Positions 1 through 11,701 of a stretch of DNA of 64,000 nt are shown piece after piece. The notes beneath the pieces were generated by a model. That model ran no database searches. It had not been told where the DNA came from and was given only the letters and a program-made list of their open reading frames with translations. A program made the translations under genes and the position numbers. Source of the stretch: Durusdinium trenchii (Eukaryota; Sar; Dinophyceae; Suessiales; Symbiodiniaceae); NCBI GenBank assembly GCA_963970005.1, contig CAXAMN010026783.1, forward strand, positions 136,571 through 200,570, given 5' to 3'. The first letter of the stretch is position 1, and every line of letters begins with the position of its first letter.

Positions 1-300
1 ACCACTGGATCAGAACATGCCAGAATGCAGGCCAAATAGAATGCCAGTGTAAATGCTAGATAGAATATGATAGAATTACACTGAATGCTAGAATATCTCA
101 AACAGAATTGAATGCACAATAGATGCCAAACATTGCCAAATAATGTCACAATATGCCCAATAGAATGTTACACATAGATGCCAAATAGAATGTCTGAATA
201 CAGTACGTGATAGTACGTGTCATATTGTGTCATCATATGTGCCAGAATGTATGTCAACATAGACTGCCAAATAATCTGCCACCGCCAAACCCAAACACCA
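1..300. repeat. degenerate GAATGCCAAATA-type repeat tract
   Basis: Variants of AGAATG, ATGCCAAATA and TAGAATGC recur every 10-25 bases through this AT-rich stretch, for example near 45, 125, 180 and 265. The pattern looks like an old, heavily mutated tandem array. No coding potential was recognised. The array may begin outside the window. Confidence 0.55.
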
Positions 301-390
301 GGACGGCCTACCGGACCCTCACACTAGAATTTACTTCTCGGTTCCTAGATCTCACTTTGCAGTGTGTTGGCAATCCCGGGTGACTTTCCT

Positions 391-780
391 CTGAAGACAT
401 GAAGCCTTGAAGCCCTGCTGACGACCTGAAGCCTTGAAGACCTGAAGCCTTCTGACGACCTGAAGCCTTGAAGTCGTGAAGACCTGAAGCCTCCTGACGA
501 CCTGAAGCCTCCTGACGACCTGACCTGAAGCCTTGAAGACGTGAAGACCTGAAGCCTTCTGACGACCTGAAGCCTTGAAGACGTGAAGACCTGAAGCCTT
601 CTGACGACCTGACGCCTTCTGCCGACCTGAAGCCTTCTGACGACCTGACGCCTTCTGCCGACCTGAAGCCTTCTGACGACCTGAAGCCTTGAAGACCTGA
701 AGCCCTGAAGACGTGAAGACCTGAAGCCTTGAAGACCTGAAGCCTTCTGACGACCTGAAGCCTTCTGACGACCTGAAGCC
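391..780. repeat. minisatellite of CTGACGACCTGAAGCCTT units
   Basis: Tandem array of three interleaved unit types: an 18-mer with TTCTGACGACCTGAAGCC, a 16-mer with TTGAAGACCTGAAGCC and a 24-mer that adds GAAGACGTGAAGACC. Copies are nearly identical, so the array is young or homogenised. All three minus-strand frames stay open through it, giving arginine/serine/glutamine-rich reading frames that are artefacts of the repeat and not genes. Confidence 0.9.
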
Positions 781-885
781 TCTTCGTGTCTTCGTGTCTT
801 CGCGTGTCTTCGTGTCTTCGCGTCTCTTCGTGTCTTCGCGTGTCTTCGTGTCTTCGCGTGTCTTCGAGTCTTCGTGTCTTCGCGC
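781..885. repeat. minisatellite of TTCGTGTCTTCGCGTGTC units
   Basis: Tandem TCTTCGTG / TCTTCGCG octamers follow directly on the preceding array. On the minus strand the unit reads CGAAGACA, related to the GAAGAC core of the neighbouring array, so both probably descend from one ancestral unit. Confidence 0.88.
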
Positions 886-1478
886 AAAAGTCACAACCCG
901 CTTCTGCCAACGCAATGTCACTTTGGATTGCTATTTACGCTCGCTCCATCTCAATATGTTTCTTGCTTCTGCGATCTGTTGCGTGGTGAAGTCCTTTGCA
1001 AAATGCGCAGGTACTTGTTTCATGGCATGGTGCATAGTGTGAACAAACTGGTTCGTGTGATTCCAACAAATGACACGTGCTCAATGATTAATTCCTTCAT
1101 GCAACCGAATCATTTCAGATGAAATGCCGTGGTGATCACTTGAAGTACAGTGGCCATCAAATGCCATCAAAGGCATCAAAGGAACCCTAAGCTATTATAT
1201 AAATACTACGTACTACGGTTGAATGAATCATGTGCTATTCAAACCCAGGGATTCCGGGACTCCTGCTGCGTCAGCCCTGCGTGACGTAGGAAGTGTAGCA
1301 CCTGGCAATGCAATCATCTGTGATGTGATTTCTCTTGGTTTGCAATTGCAGTCATTTCTGACAATAAGTGATGCAGGTCATTGCAGGCCTCTGTTGATTT
1401 GCAATGACTTCATAAATCCTCTCCCTTTCGTTCCGCTTTTTTGGGGTCCCTGTTCGTCCCGCGTCGAACCCGACTCAC
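886..1478. other. no gene recognised
   Basis: Unique-looking DNA with short open frames only. The first 40 bases resemble, in inverted orientation, the DNA just left of the minisatellite (about 350-388): AAAGTCAC and GCCAAC blocks are shared. Confidence 0.5.
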
Positions 1479-1685
1479 CGCACCTCTGACGCATGAGGTC
1501 CGGCTGTTCGTCCTCGCTGAGCCGTGTCCACGCCCAAGTCCCGCAGCTCCTCCAATCGCAGCTCCAAATCACAGTCTTCAGTGGCACAGTCAGGCGGAAC
1601 ATCCACAGTCAGCACGGTGGAGACGACACATGTTGCTTGATTTGTTTCATTTTGGACATGAACATCTGCTGGAATAGCAACCTTT
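1479..1685 (-). CDS. putative internal exon, unknown protein
   Basis: A 207-nt open segment on the minus strand. It starts directly after a CCAG acceptor-like sequence and ends at CG|GTGAGT, a textbook GT donor. Its length is a multiple of three. The translation looks like real protein rather than low-complexity noise: a beta-rich stretch with VAIPADVHV and VLTVDVPP, then an acidic, leucine-containing stretch with DLELRLEELRDLG. I do not recognise the family. No partner exon could be placed with confidence on either side. It could be an exon of a functional gene, a gene remnant or a chance open frame. Confidence 0.3.
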
Positions 1686-3147
1686 CTGGATGAAATGCCC
1701 CGGACTCGCCCGTTGAACACTGGAACATGTATACATATGGATGCCATGATGCCATCCCACATACCAGGACCTTTTGCGGTCAGACGTCCAAATCCAAAAC
1801 CTGTTGATTCCAAATTTGCAAAGGATGCCAAAGGGCAGGTCAGGTTGGGATCTCTTCCTCCCAAAGTCTTCTTGGAACTTCGATGCCTCTCAGAAACAGT
1901 CCTTGATGGACAATGTCGCGAAGCTGCGCCAAACCACCTGGCACCCCAACCAAAACAGCCTGAAAACTTGCTTTCAATCCATGGGATGGAGTTATTCATT
2001 TGGCAAGAAGATACCCCCCAAAAAAAAAGCAAAGCTCTACTAGCTGCACTTCCACCGCAGGATGTCTTCTACATTTTCCCTCCGACCTGAAATATTCTGA
2101 AAGAAATTCAGCTTCGCATCTCCCGCGGCGAAATTTCCCAAACATCCACGCGTCGAGGCGTTCTGGAGCAAGTTCTCCCGCCACACCTGAGGAGGACCCT
2201 TCCTCGATGAAGCGGGTCTCCTGCTTTGATCTGTTTTGGCGTCTCCACGTTCTGTTTTGATCTGTTTTGGGTGGGTAGAAGAGTGATCTGGGATGTATAG
2301 GTAGAAGAGTGATCTTGATCTCTTCCACGCCCAGTGCTTTGAAGGCGTGAACAACAGCCATGCACTGCTCTCCTGATCGCAGCGAAACGCATAAGGCCGG
2401 CGAGACTCGCCATGGCGCAGCTGTCGAACGGCTCATGGGAAAAGCGAATGTGAGTCAAGGGTCCAGGGTGTAGTCATCTCCTCACCTGTGGCAGTTTCCA
2501 TGTTTGCTTACTGCATGGCAGCCTGAGCTCCATCTTTTTCAACACAACTGTGCAATGACTGCGGATGCAAAAGTCCAAGGGTGTTGGCTCAGGGCATGGC
2601 AATGATCACTTACCATGCCGTGCGTTTCCAACAATATCATGTCGTGGCCCTCGAAGCTGCGGAAAGCGGCTGAATGACTTACCCTACAAGTCCATGTCAG
2701 GATTTGACCTGACTCGCACAAGTCTCATGTCTGAGGGCGTGAGTTCGATAGAAACACCACTGTCAAACAAACGAGATGAAGGGCCTGGGACTCCTGACAC
2801 ACACTTCTCAACGACCTGGGCAGACTCATCTGCACAGAACACCCGAGCTTCATTTGTCTAGAGCTTCATCGATGCCCGCGAAACGGGATTCTGTGGCCTA
2901 AACTGGACAACCTGCGAGAAAGCCCAACACTCCACTGCCAGGTGTTCATCGGTAAGCGTTGGCGAACCCTCTGAACCACCTCCAGCAAACCTCTGTTCTC
3001 TGTGTGCCTACAAGAATCACACATTCTCGACCAGCCAATTGCCTGTATTTGTCTTAGCCACCACGCAAGAAATAGAAACCTCGGCCGCCCTTCATGCAAT
3101 TTACCTCGTAGGCCTGGCACAAAAACTGTCCCAATAGCTGGGATAGG
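1686..3147. other. no gene recognised
   Basis: Mixed-composition DNA with short overlapping frames on both strands. A directly repeated block with GTAGAAGAGTGATCT occurs near 2274 and 2301. Nothing else was identified. Confidence 0.5.
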
Positions 3148-3300
3148 AAGCTACTAGGAACAAGTGCCACGCTAGTAGGAACAGGTGCCTTACTAGTAGT
3201 AACAAGAAGCTATTAGAAACAATAAGCTTCTGGTAACAAGTGCATCGCTTCTAGTAACAAGTGCCTTACTAGTAGTAACAAGAAGCTACTAGTAACAAGT
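3148..3300. repeat. dispersed CTACTAGTAACAAG repeat family, locus 1
   Basis: About seven variants of CTACTAGTAACAAG(T/A)G(C/A) in tandem, some in the form CTTACTAGTAGTAACAAG. The core CTACTAGTAG is palindromic. The same words occur at five other places in the window (13321, 21499, 23441, 38066, 40122). Confidence 0.8.
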
Positions 3301-3841
3301 GGATCAATCCGTGTGGAGCCGTCCGGGGTTTCGTGTGTCGCCCCGACTTGGCGAGACGAACAGGGCGAGGGGCCGGACCCCCCGGCATGTGTTTGAGAAG
3401 CATTAGGCAAAGAACCTGTCCGCATTTTTTAAGCCAACTCGGTCCAACAAATGCGCTTTCCGCAAGGCACCTGCCCATCTGTAAATATTAGATTCTTAGA
3501 TTGGCAGGTGTGCCCATCAGCCTTCCCTGGTGCAAGGCATCGAACCCGGTGCAAAGCTCCTCTGGGCAAAGAACAACTCTGAAAAGCTCCTGTACTCGGC
3601 CGACCCAACAATTACCCTTGGTGTCTGTCCAACACGAATGTTTGATACCATTTCGCGACCGGAAGTGAGCCACTGAGCTTGGCCAGCTTGGTGTGGTCCT
3701 TCATGATAGTCCGATTCTCTTCTGGTCCGACTTTGGAAAAGGCTAGCCCCCCCGGAGGTTTGCTGACTTGGAAACACCGGGAATGCCCCCTGGTCCAGGC
3801 ATAAGACTCTGGTGCATTTAACATCATTTAGCCAACCTTGG
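3301..3841. other. no gene recognised; CpG-rich start
   Basis: The first ~90 bases are CpG-rich, unlike their surroundings. The rest has short minus-strand open frames without recognisable motifs. Confidence 0.45.
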
Positions 3842-3898
3842 ATGTGGGAAGCTTGTGGAAAGCGTGTCAAAAAGAATCTTTCCACAAGCTTCCCACAT
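3842..3898. repeat. perfect 21-bp inverted repeat (hairpin)
   Basis: Left arm 3842-3862 and right arm 3878-3898 are exact reverse complements, separated by 15 nt. Each arm contains AAGCTT, itself palindromic. The structure would form a 21-bp perfect stem in DNA or RNA. It could be a small-RNA-type hairpin, a fold-back remnant or a replication-slippage product. It lies next to a coding-like minus-strand segment (3935-4094). Confidence 0.85.
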
Positions 3899-3934
3899 GA
3901 ACCGCACTGTTTCACAAATCCGTCTTGACCCCAC

Positions 3935-4094
3935 CTTCGTTCCACGGCCACTCTCAGACGAAGTCTCCATGCCTCCTCTCCGTGGTCCTGGACGTACTTG
4001 TAGTAGTTCAAGTTCCACTGCTCGCTGAGCTTCACCTTAGTCAATCCAAATCGAAAGCTGCCAAAGCTTGCTCGACAGACTCGTGCTGCTCGAC
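3935..4094 (-). pseudogene. coding-like segment split over two frames, unknown protein
   Basis: Two adjoining protein-like stretches lie on the minus strand but in different frames. The first (4094-4044) follows a GCAG acceptor-like site and encodes a helix-like VEQHESVEQALAAF. The second (about 4041-3935) encodes KVKLSEQWNLNYYKYV and an Arg-rich tail. They abut with a one-base phase change, which fits a decayed exon, a sequence error or two exons with an unrecognised boundary. The family is not recognised. A longer open frame in the second phase runs from 4290 to 3517, but its ends look non-coding. Confidence 0.25.
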
Positions 4095-4471
4095 CTGCTT
4101 GGTTGTTCGATGGAAAGTCCACAAGAACTTCATTGACTCCAAAAAGCACAAAACGAGATGAACCGGTGTGTTCCTCTAGTCTGTTATTCTTTTGGGATCT
4201 TTTGGGGGGTTTAGTATGGTTCAGTAGCAAGGGATCGGGCCACTCCCATGCAGTCAAAGAAGTGAACCAGGGTGACCACTGGACCTCCAAAACACGACCC
4301 GAAATTGAGGAAGCTAAAATTCACCCACACAATAGATCACAATAGTAATGTTTAATGAGTCTGTGCAGGTTGAACTCTGCTGAATTCACGGCGCAGTGAA
4401 TTAGCAGCGCATGAGCAAATGATCGATATCAGGGTCTTGATGGTCTGATTCTTCTTTTCCTCCGAGTGTCA

Positions 4472-4605
4472 CATGGCTGTGGGTCAAAACCGGGTGACCC
4501 TGGTTACCTGGTTGACCACGGAAAATGAACCATGGACTACTAAGGAGCGAGGTCAACCTACCAGTACCAGGGTGAAACGGTCTCCGGGTGTTGACCCACA
4601 GCCAC
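4472..4605. repeat. imperfect long inverted repeat
   Basis: The left side 4472-4517 (TGGCTGTGGGTCAA … CTGGTTGACC) is mirrored by 4551-4605 (GGTCAACC … TTGACCCACAGCCA). The outer 14 of 15 bases match, as do the inner GGTCAACC blocks. The right arm carries an extra ~10 bases. It is probably a small fold-back element. Confidence 0.65.
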
Positions 4606-7600
4606 ATTCTTGAACGTCGAAACCTATGTTTCCCAATCCCGATCAATCCCGAATGCACTGGCTGTTTCCGTGTTTCGAAGGAGCACGTGGTAAAAAGAAA
4701 GCCTAGGATACCAACCACAGTTTGATGCAATGGTCAGTCTTTGCAGGTCAACCATTGTTTTACTAACGATGTTAGACTATCAAAGCCAGGTCAACCTGTC
4801 TTTTGGTCTTTGAAGGCTAGGGAAATGCCTGATAGTCGAAGGTTTGGTCCATGCGTTCGTCCCAGCCTTACGTTGATGGTACATGCGCACAAGCAAGCCA
4901 CTTCTCGGCTTTTCTCAAACGCTGCGTAGAAGCGTTGTGGAGATAGAGTGGGCAAGACATGAGTGCACTTTGGGTCTAGCACAGGCGAAGATTTGGATGA
5001 CAAACCCGTGACTTGTCATTTAGAGTTCTGGATTTCGTGGTCCTAACTGATGTGTCTCAAAATAGGCTTCCAGAGCTCATAGTGAAAAAGCATTACGACC
5101 AATCTGTAGGGAACAAGCAGTTCTCACAAGGAGCCCTCCTTCCACACAAAGAAGAAGAAGCACTCTGACCCATGGCACTCACCTCGGCTACAGCCTTCCT
5201 GCTATGATTCTGAGGCTGTGTGACTTGCCTCGAGTAGTTTTGAGGGACCGGGCAAGTAGTCTTGATGCAACATCTGCTGGACTCCTACCAGTTATCGAAA
5301 CAAAAAGAAAGGGTTGCAAAAGATTGTGAAGGCACCCTCGTCCCATCTAGTTTCACCCAATAAATAGTATCCTTCAGTTGAATTTGGACATCTTGTCATT
5401 CAAAGCGATGAGTCTGGCAGCACCGTGATCCATCACAAACTTGTACGTACCAGTGGAACTCAATGCACCAAGCAGCCTCAGAATCACAGGCTAGGGCCTC
5501 TGATTTGCATGTATTTGCACTTCCTGGTCTCACTAATACGCCTCGGCTGAACAGAATGAACCTGGCACCATCATGCCGCTTGTTGCTCAACAAATAAGAA
5601 AAAACAACAACCAAGATCATCCGGCCGGGCTATGTTTGGTTCATTTCTGGCTCTGGGCACCGGGTCACAATGGAAGCTCCACAGAACTCCACAATGAACT
5701 TCCTGCTGAACGTCCAATATCCAAGAGCTGTTTACCAATGCTACTGCTACGCTCTGGAGACACCAACTTTTCAGGTGTGAACACCCTTGCTTACTTCTGC
5801 TTGAACGAGAGGGCTCCGGCAACCATCAGCTGAAACCTCAAAACACCAACCTCTTCCAGACAGAAGTGACATCGAACACTCACCTAGTAGAAGTCGAACA
5901 TAGTCGAACTGTAAAATGGATGACCTTCCCTACTCACCCACTACGCTTAGATCTTATGAGTTCCTGCAGATGGATTCACATCCAGGAAAGTGCGCTCGGC
6001 GCAAAGAGCGCAGGCTCTGCGCCCATGAGAGGCTGAACAGCGCTTGCCAGTCCACCTTATAGGTGGTCTAGAAGTCTAGAAAATTTGCCAGCCGAGCACC
6101 CTGAAAACATGGAAACAACACGAGGTAGACCTTGCTGAAGATATTGCGTTTGGGACTGAAGATTCTTCCGATGGCTTTTGCATAGTTTGGGGTACCCCAG
6201 GCTTGTGGGCCTCTTCCAGTCGTCCAAAGCCAAACGCTAGGCCAAACATATGCATGCGCATGCACATGGGTGTCACTTCCAGGCGTCGACTTTGCCACCG
6301 GAAGAGGGATTTCGCGGGACGCGAGGAGTGGTGGCTTCAAACGAACCCACGGGACTTCCTATGGAACACCTTCCGTGGCGATGCGACGCATCGCACCTTG
6401 GCCACACCGCGCCCTCACTGCGACGGCATGTGGCATCCTGCCATGGGGCAGCAGGGGATGTGCAAAAGTTCCCATGTACTCAGTGGCCATGAGGGGTTCC
6501 ATGACTCTTAAGCTGCAAAGCCAATTATAGCCTTATAATATATATATATAGTTTATACAGGGCCCCGCAGGGCCAAATCCTCGGCGTCCCAAACCGGAGT
6601 TTGAGCGAGCCACACCCTCAACTCAAGTTGTGACTACGAGGGGCATTCTGCAAGTCGTTCTTCGTGACGCAAGAAGTCTGCATGGACACTCCTCAGCTTC
6701 CTTGGGCCAATCAAGGTTATGTGCTAGCTTTCTCATCTTCATGTTTGGTGGGGCTAAAGTGGCAAACCCTTTCGTGAGGTGAGTCACACCGCCTAGTACA
6801 GGTTGCCGGACTGCATGACATTCAGTTGGACGTTTGTAAATGGGGGATCCATGTGTAACGACCAAATTTCTTGCAAAGAACAAAACTAATCAATAACGTG
6901 GAGTTCGTGGCAACCAACACCGACCGATGCCCTGGATTCTCTCCTGCCTTCGGGAGAAGCCCTTCACATGGCCAATCTCTCCATGCGGCCTTGAGAAGGA
7001 TACCTGGACAAAGATTGGTTCAACCTCTCAAGCTTAAATGATATATACAAAAACTCCAACCTTGGACCTTTTGACCTTCCTTAAACAACTCCAACATGCA
7101 AACCGGCACTTCGATGTCGTTTGAGTCCAAGCGACTGAAGATTCCAGGCCAAACCCAATGCCTTAGCATGTGAGGCGTGCCAGTGGCTGTTACGGAAAGC
7201 GAGCCTTCCATCGTAGAGCTTGGCTGGGTTTAGATAGGGGATAAACACACTCTTCGCAAACACCTCAGGAAAAAGAAGATCGATCAGAATATAGCCTTCG
7301 AGCTGACTCACTCTATATTACATATATATATATATACTGACCACTGTCAGTCACAGTGCGCAATCCTTCTGCAATCTTTTATGCCACCTTCAAAGGAGAT
7401 TGATCACCCGGAGCCGAAGCTGCAGAACCCTTTTCAGGGAAATCCATTCAACCAAATCGATATCAAACAGTATGGAGGAGTGTGAATATTGCCCAACGTG
7501 CATCAGGGAAAGCAATCAACAACACAAAAACACCTGGCAGTATGAAAACTCGGCAGTCAGTTGGTCTCCAAAATCCCCAACCAAATAGCGCCAGCATGTC

Positions 7601-9311
7601 CCAACCATCTCAGGCATCATTTGGTCGTCAGAATCCCTTGCTATCAAACCCGCAGGACTCACGCGCAGTCTTGAGCGCGTACACAAAAAGGCTCAATCTG
7701 ATCTCGGGACTGAAACAAGCTGCACTATCCTGTCAGAAAAAACATACCACATGAAGAAATGCCACGTGTTCGCAGTCCGCATGACATCTTCTTGCAAGAT
7801 ACTTCCAGAGTGCGGATGGCGTACCACGTAAAGTCCACCTGGGAGGCCGTGGTATGCAGGCCGCAATGGCCATGTTGTTGGGAGGCCGCAAAGGCCATGT
7901 TCGGAGCGCCGTACAGAATAATCACAATTCCAACAAACTTGCTCTGTGACAACCGCCGACCTCAGTACACAGATCATTTATCAACTCTTTGGGCTGCGAT
8001 TCGCATGAAAAAACTGTAGCGAAAACCGTGGAAAACATGCCGCAATTCCGAGAAGTCGGAGCAGGGTTGGTCTTGTCTCGTCGGGTCTTTCATGGTCTTC
8101 CGCACTACCTTTGACAATCCTTTGACCATCTCCGAGGGGCCATCCATGTTGACAAAAACACAACCTTGAACTGATCGAGAAACATGGCCCTGATGGAGAA
8201 AACTGATGAGGCCGTCTAGTTTCTCACTACCTCCTTGAACAGATCCCCGTCGAAACTAGAGGTTGGTTGCACGGGCTGAGAATAGGTGGTCTGTCCAAGG
8301 GAAACTTGGAACAAATCTGAGGTGGTCTTGGATTCAGGATGACGCCCGCCAGCTGCAAGAGTCAGTTGATGTCCAAACAAGATTAACATATATAAATGGT
8401 GGTTGGGCTAAAGCTGGTTCGGCCGAAACTTGGAAACAACATCAAACCAAAAACCTGCGGAAATACTTTCAACTGCCTCGTATGATTCCACGATCCAAAT
8501 TTGAACTGTTGGCCTGTTGGTGGCCTCGAAGCATCTATAGAATCTATACGAATCTATACCTTGAGATCATCCAAACCTTTACAATTTAGATAAGATACTT
8601 AGGTCATTGCTCCGCCGCTGTGAGCCTCCATTTCAGCATTCCAAAACGTCCGATCCAGGAACGTCCCCCGCCTGCCACCATTTCAGTCCGTGTCGACAAG
8701 ATCGTTCCTCGTCCCGGGTCACCCAATGAACATGCCTACTACACGAAAACACAAAACTTTAGGGGACAAAATGAAGATGGATCGAACCCTCATGGGTGCT
8801 TATCTTGCTCGTTACTTGTGCTATCTTGTGTGCATGTGTCAATCAAAGCCAACAATTGTGACACAAAAAGCGCTAACATCCTCTCAGTTGTTGAGCGATA
8901 CCTTGACGGAGCGGACAAACAACAAGCACATGAAAACGGGTACCTGCTCTCATCTGCGATGGTACTCTGCTCCCACCTACTCCCATCTGCAGTAATGTGA
9001 AACACCGCCCATGTTCCCGCAGAAAGGGCGAACCTGGTGAAAATCGGCCTCTTCGCACCGGGGCAATGGTGGAACTTGCATTTGGAGGGCAAATGGCAGA
9101 AGATGGGGGAACCACATGAACAACATCTTTTGCATGTCGGACATTGTTTCTTCATCGCTTTATCGAACCTCCTGCACCGCCTCTGGCCAGGTGGACTAAA
9201 ATGTACATAACGGCAAATTTGGCTGTGGTGTCCAAATTTGCTCCTCCAACTTGGTGGCAAAGTTTCTTTCAAAGTCTCCCAGCACAAAAAAAAAACGTCG
9301 TTCCAAGCGGC
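4606..9311. other. no gene recognised
   Basis: Non-coding in appearance. Contents noticed are short TA runs near 6538-6551 and 7321-7336, a CpG-rich patch at about 6285-6420, and an internal duplication at 7840-7905 where GGGAGGCCG and GGCCATGTT occur twice. Open frames are short and show no known motif. Confidence 0.45.
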
Positions 9312-9362
9312 AAAGGCATGATGATTGTTGTGCCATCCCTCGCCAAAGGCTAAAATCCCAAC
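9312..9362 (-). CDS. micro-exon or gene remnant encoding the third histidine box of a delta-9 fatty-acid desaturase
   Basis: On the minus strand the segment reads VGILAFGEGWHNNHHAF. GEGWHNNHHAF is the C-terminal HxxHH histidine box of membrane delta-9 (acyl-CoA or acyl-lipid) desaturases, where the histidines bind the di-iron centre that introduces the first double bond in saturated acyl chains. The match begins exactly after a CAG acceptor-like trinucleotide (9363-9365). Conservation stops right after HHAF, where the genomic DNA continues with GCCGCT, a possible GC-type donor, and then a T9 run. The usual following SARHGL motif is not in the same frame, and I could not find the other two histidine boxes nearby. 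It is therefore either a 51-nt exon of a gene with widely spaced exons or a fragment of a broken copy. Confidence 0.6.
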
Positions 9363-10627
9363 CTGGCAACTTGGATGTGAACCGGTCCAGTGTGCTATGA
9401 GGCAGGTACTGAGGCAGGTCCAGTGTGCTTCCCACAGCTTCCGACCAGTCTGGTATGTCAAAGAAGAACCGTATAAATTGAAAAAAGGAGATGGACACAT
9501 CATGGAGCCCCATTTTTGGGTGCTCATGGAGCTATGTGGAACTCATATTGTCACAGCAAGTCAGTAGTTTTTTTGGCAAAAACACTGCAAGATCGCAAGC
9601 TTCAAGCTCTCTATAGTGCGATTGGGTCGCCATGTCACAAGCAACATATGCAACTTCACACAACCTCACACCTAATGTGCCTTTTGGGTGTAAAATCCTC
9701 ATATATACCTTCACCTGCAGTAGGGGATCATGGGTACAACACTGCTAGTTGTTTTTTGCGGGCAAGCAAGTGTAAATCCAACACAGAAAAGGCAAACATG
9801 TTCAATTTTTTGTTTGCATACATTGTAACTCCATGGCATGAATTATTGGTGATAACATGACATGTGAAAACCCATCCTTTGCGGTCGATAGACCCCTTCG
9901 CTGTCCTGGCTTTCGCTGTGATGAGTCTACAGTCTACAGCTCCTCATTCATGGCATCTCCCAAATGAAGATCCCTGTCCAAAATCCTCTATGAGGGGATG
10001 CTCATCTATTTGGGTCTGGAACTTTTAAACAACAAATGTGACGAATCCGCTTCTGGCGGGCAATCCGCTTCCACATCCAGGCTTACCAAACACATCCACA
10101 TTGGAATCCAATGAGAAAAATAACATGTCGATGGTCAGGAACCACAATGATGGTCACCGTTCCCATACACTCCTCTCAGCTGGGGGCCGTGCAAGCCAAT
10201 TGTTCATCGAGAGGTCGCCTGGTGAGAGAGAGAGAGAGAAGGCTTAAGCGGCTTGTTTGCCAGCAACTGTAGCAGTCTGTAGTGGAGCTTTTCTGCCAAC
10301 CTTAAGAGTCCGAAGACATATCCCCAATTGCATTCGATGTTGTAAAACATCCCACACGAACACGTGTTTGTCGGTTTATCCAAACCGAGAAGAACGACTG
10401 CTGGAATCAGTAGTTGATGTTTGGCACCGAACAGTCCAGCGCAACCGGTCGGTTTGGGTGCCTGTCTTCCAGTCCTGGAAGCCCCACACCTGAGGCGTTC
10501 GCGGCGGTCTACACGGTGTCTTGGCGTTTTGGAGCGAAAGCCTGCAGTTTTGGCTAGTTCCTGCAGGGCTGGCAGGTTTTGGAGTGGAAAGTCCAGAAAA
10601 ACAACATTTGCCAAGCTGGTTTCGAAG
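9363..10627. other. no gene recognised
   Basis: If the desaturase exon is real, this is intron on its upstream side, but no further histidine box was found. A GGCAGGT(A/C)… block containing CCAGTGTGCT is repeated at 9387 and 9420. A short GA run lies at 10223-10237. Confidence 0.4.
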
Positions 10628-10674
10628 GACCACATCTTTGAGGCACAGAACATTGGATGGTCAAAGATGTGGTC
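10628..10674. repeat. perfect 14-bp inverted repeat (hairpin)
   Basis: GACCACATCTTTGA at 10628-10641 is exactly complementary to 10661-10674, with a 19-nt loop. Confidence 0.8.
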
Positions 10675-11701
10675 TCCTTCCTTCCAGCGAATCGCCATGT
10701 TTCCAGAAGTGGGTACACCAACCCACCCTGATTAGTTTGGTCCAAACTGTCTTCCCTTCCTTGCACAAGGGCCTCTTCTCATGAACAGATTTAGTCTTTG
10801 GGATCTCTCCTCATGGTTGAGCCCCCAAATTAACAACACCCAAAAACATGTCAGACATTTGACGTGACTATTCATCAGGCGTTCATTCAGAACATGTCTT
10901 CACTTGCTTGTTCGACCGTCTCGGGCCTCATAAACCCGAGGTTCCCTGGATGATGGATGGTGGCTCATCCTGATGAGCCATTCGAACAAATTCGGCTTCT
11001 GGACCATCGAGAACACGAACCACTCAGCTCCAGACGTGTGGCTTTACCTTGTTAGCTTAACTGCAAGAGAAACGAAATGACATCATCCTCCTGTTCGGCC
11101 GTGCGGATGTTTTTTTCCTTGTTTCCCAAAGGCGTGATGATATGCATTTGTTGCTATATATATATATATTCTTTTTTTCATGTGTATATAATATCGATAC
11201 CGCTGACATGCCAACCAATGTGCATGATAGAATGCTTCTACCCTCTTGCCATCGCCCCCGCCGGGCTGCCAAGCATGACTTACCTCAGTCGCGGCGCTCG
11301 TCACTATCTGAAGCCCGTACTTCTTTTCTTTAGATTATGATCTATGTCATGAATGGGGCCATGTTACCCAGGCTGAATTAGTCAGGCTCCATGTCAAACC
11401 CACATGCTTCAGTAGCTCGAAGCTGGCAAACTAAATTGCCTCAGGAGGCAGGAAAAACTGGCAAAGCCTTCAAGGCTGACCTTTCTTCATTCCTTTCCAT
11501 GAAGCCTTTTTACTTCCTCCACTTTGAGTCAGGACTACCTGCAAAGAAGCTTGGAGGCCTACCAGTTTATCAAACAGTCCAAGCCTCTTTTTACACCACC
11601 AGCATGCAAAGTTTCCTGACCATTCCTCTAACGAATCTAAGGAGTAAAGCATCACTGACCCTATAACATGACCCCTAGGTTAGATAGGTCCCTGGGGGGG
11701 G
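10675..11701. other. no gene recognised
   Basis: Short open frames only. A TA run lies at 11155-11169. Confidence 0.45.

Noticed and set aside
308-921. Long Arg/Ser/Gln-rich open frames on the minus strand
   Set aside because: All three frames are open because the minisatellite unit lacks stops. This is not gene evidence.
3213-3425. Leucine-rich minus-strand ORF over the CTACTAG repeat
   Set aside because: The frame is produced by the repeat; similar frames appear at other copies of the family.
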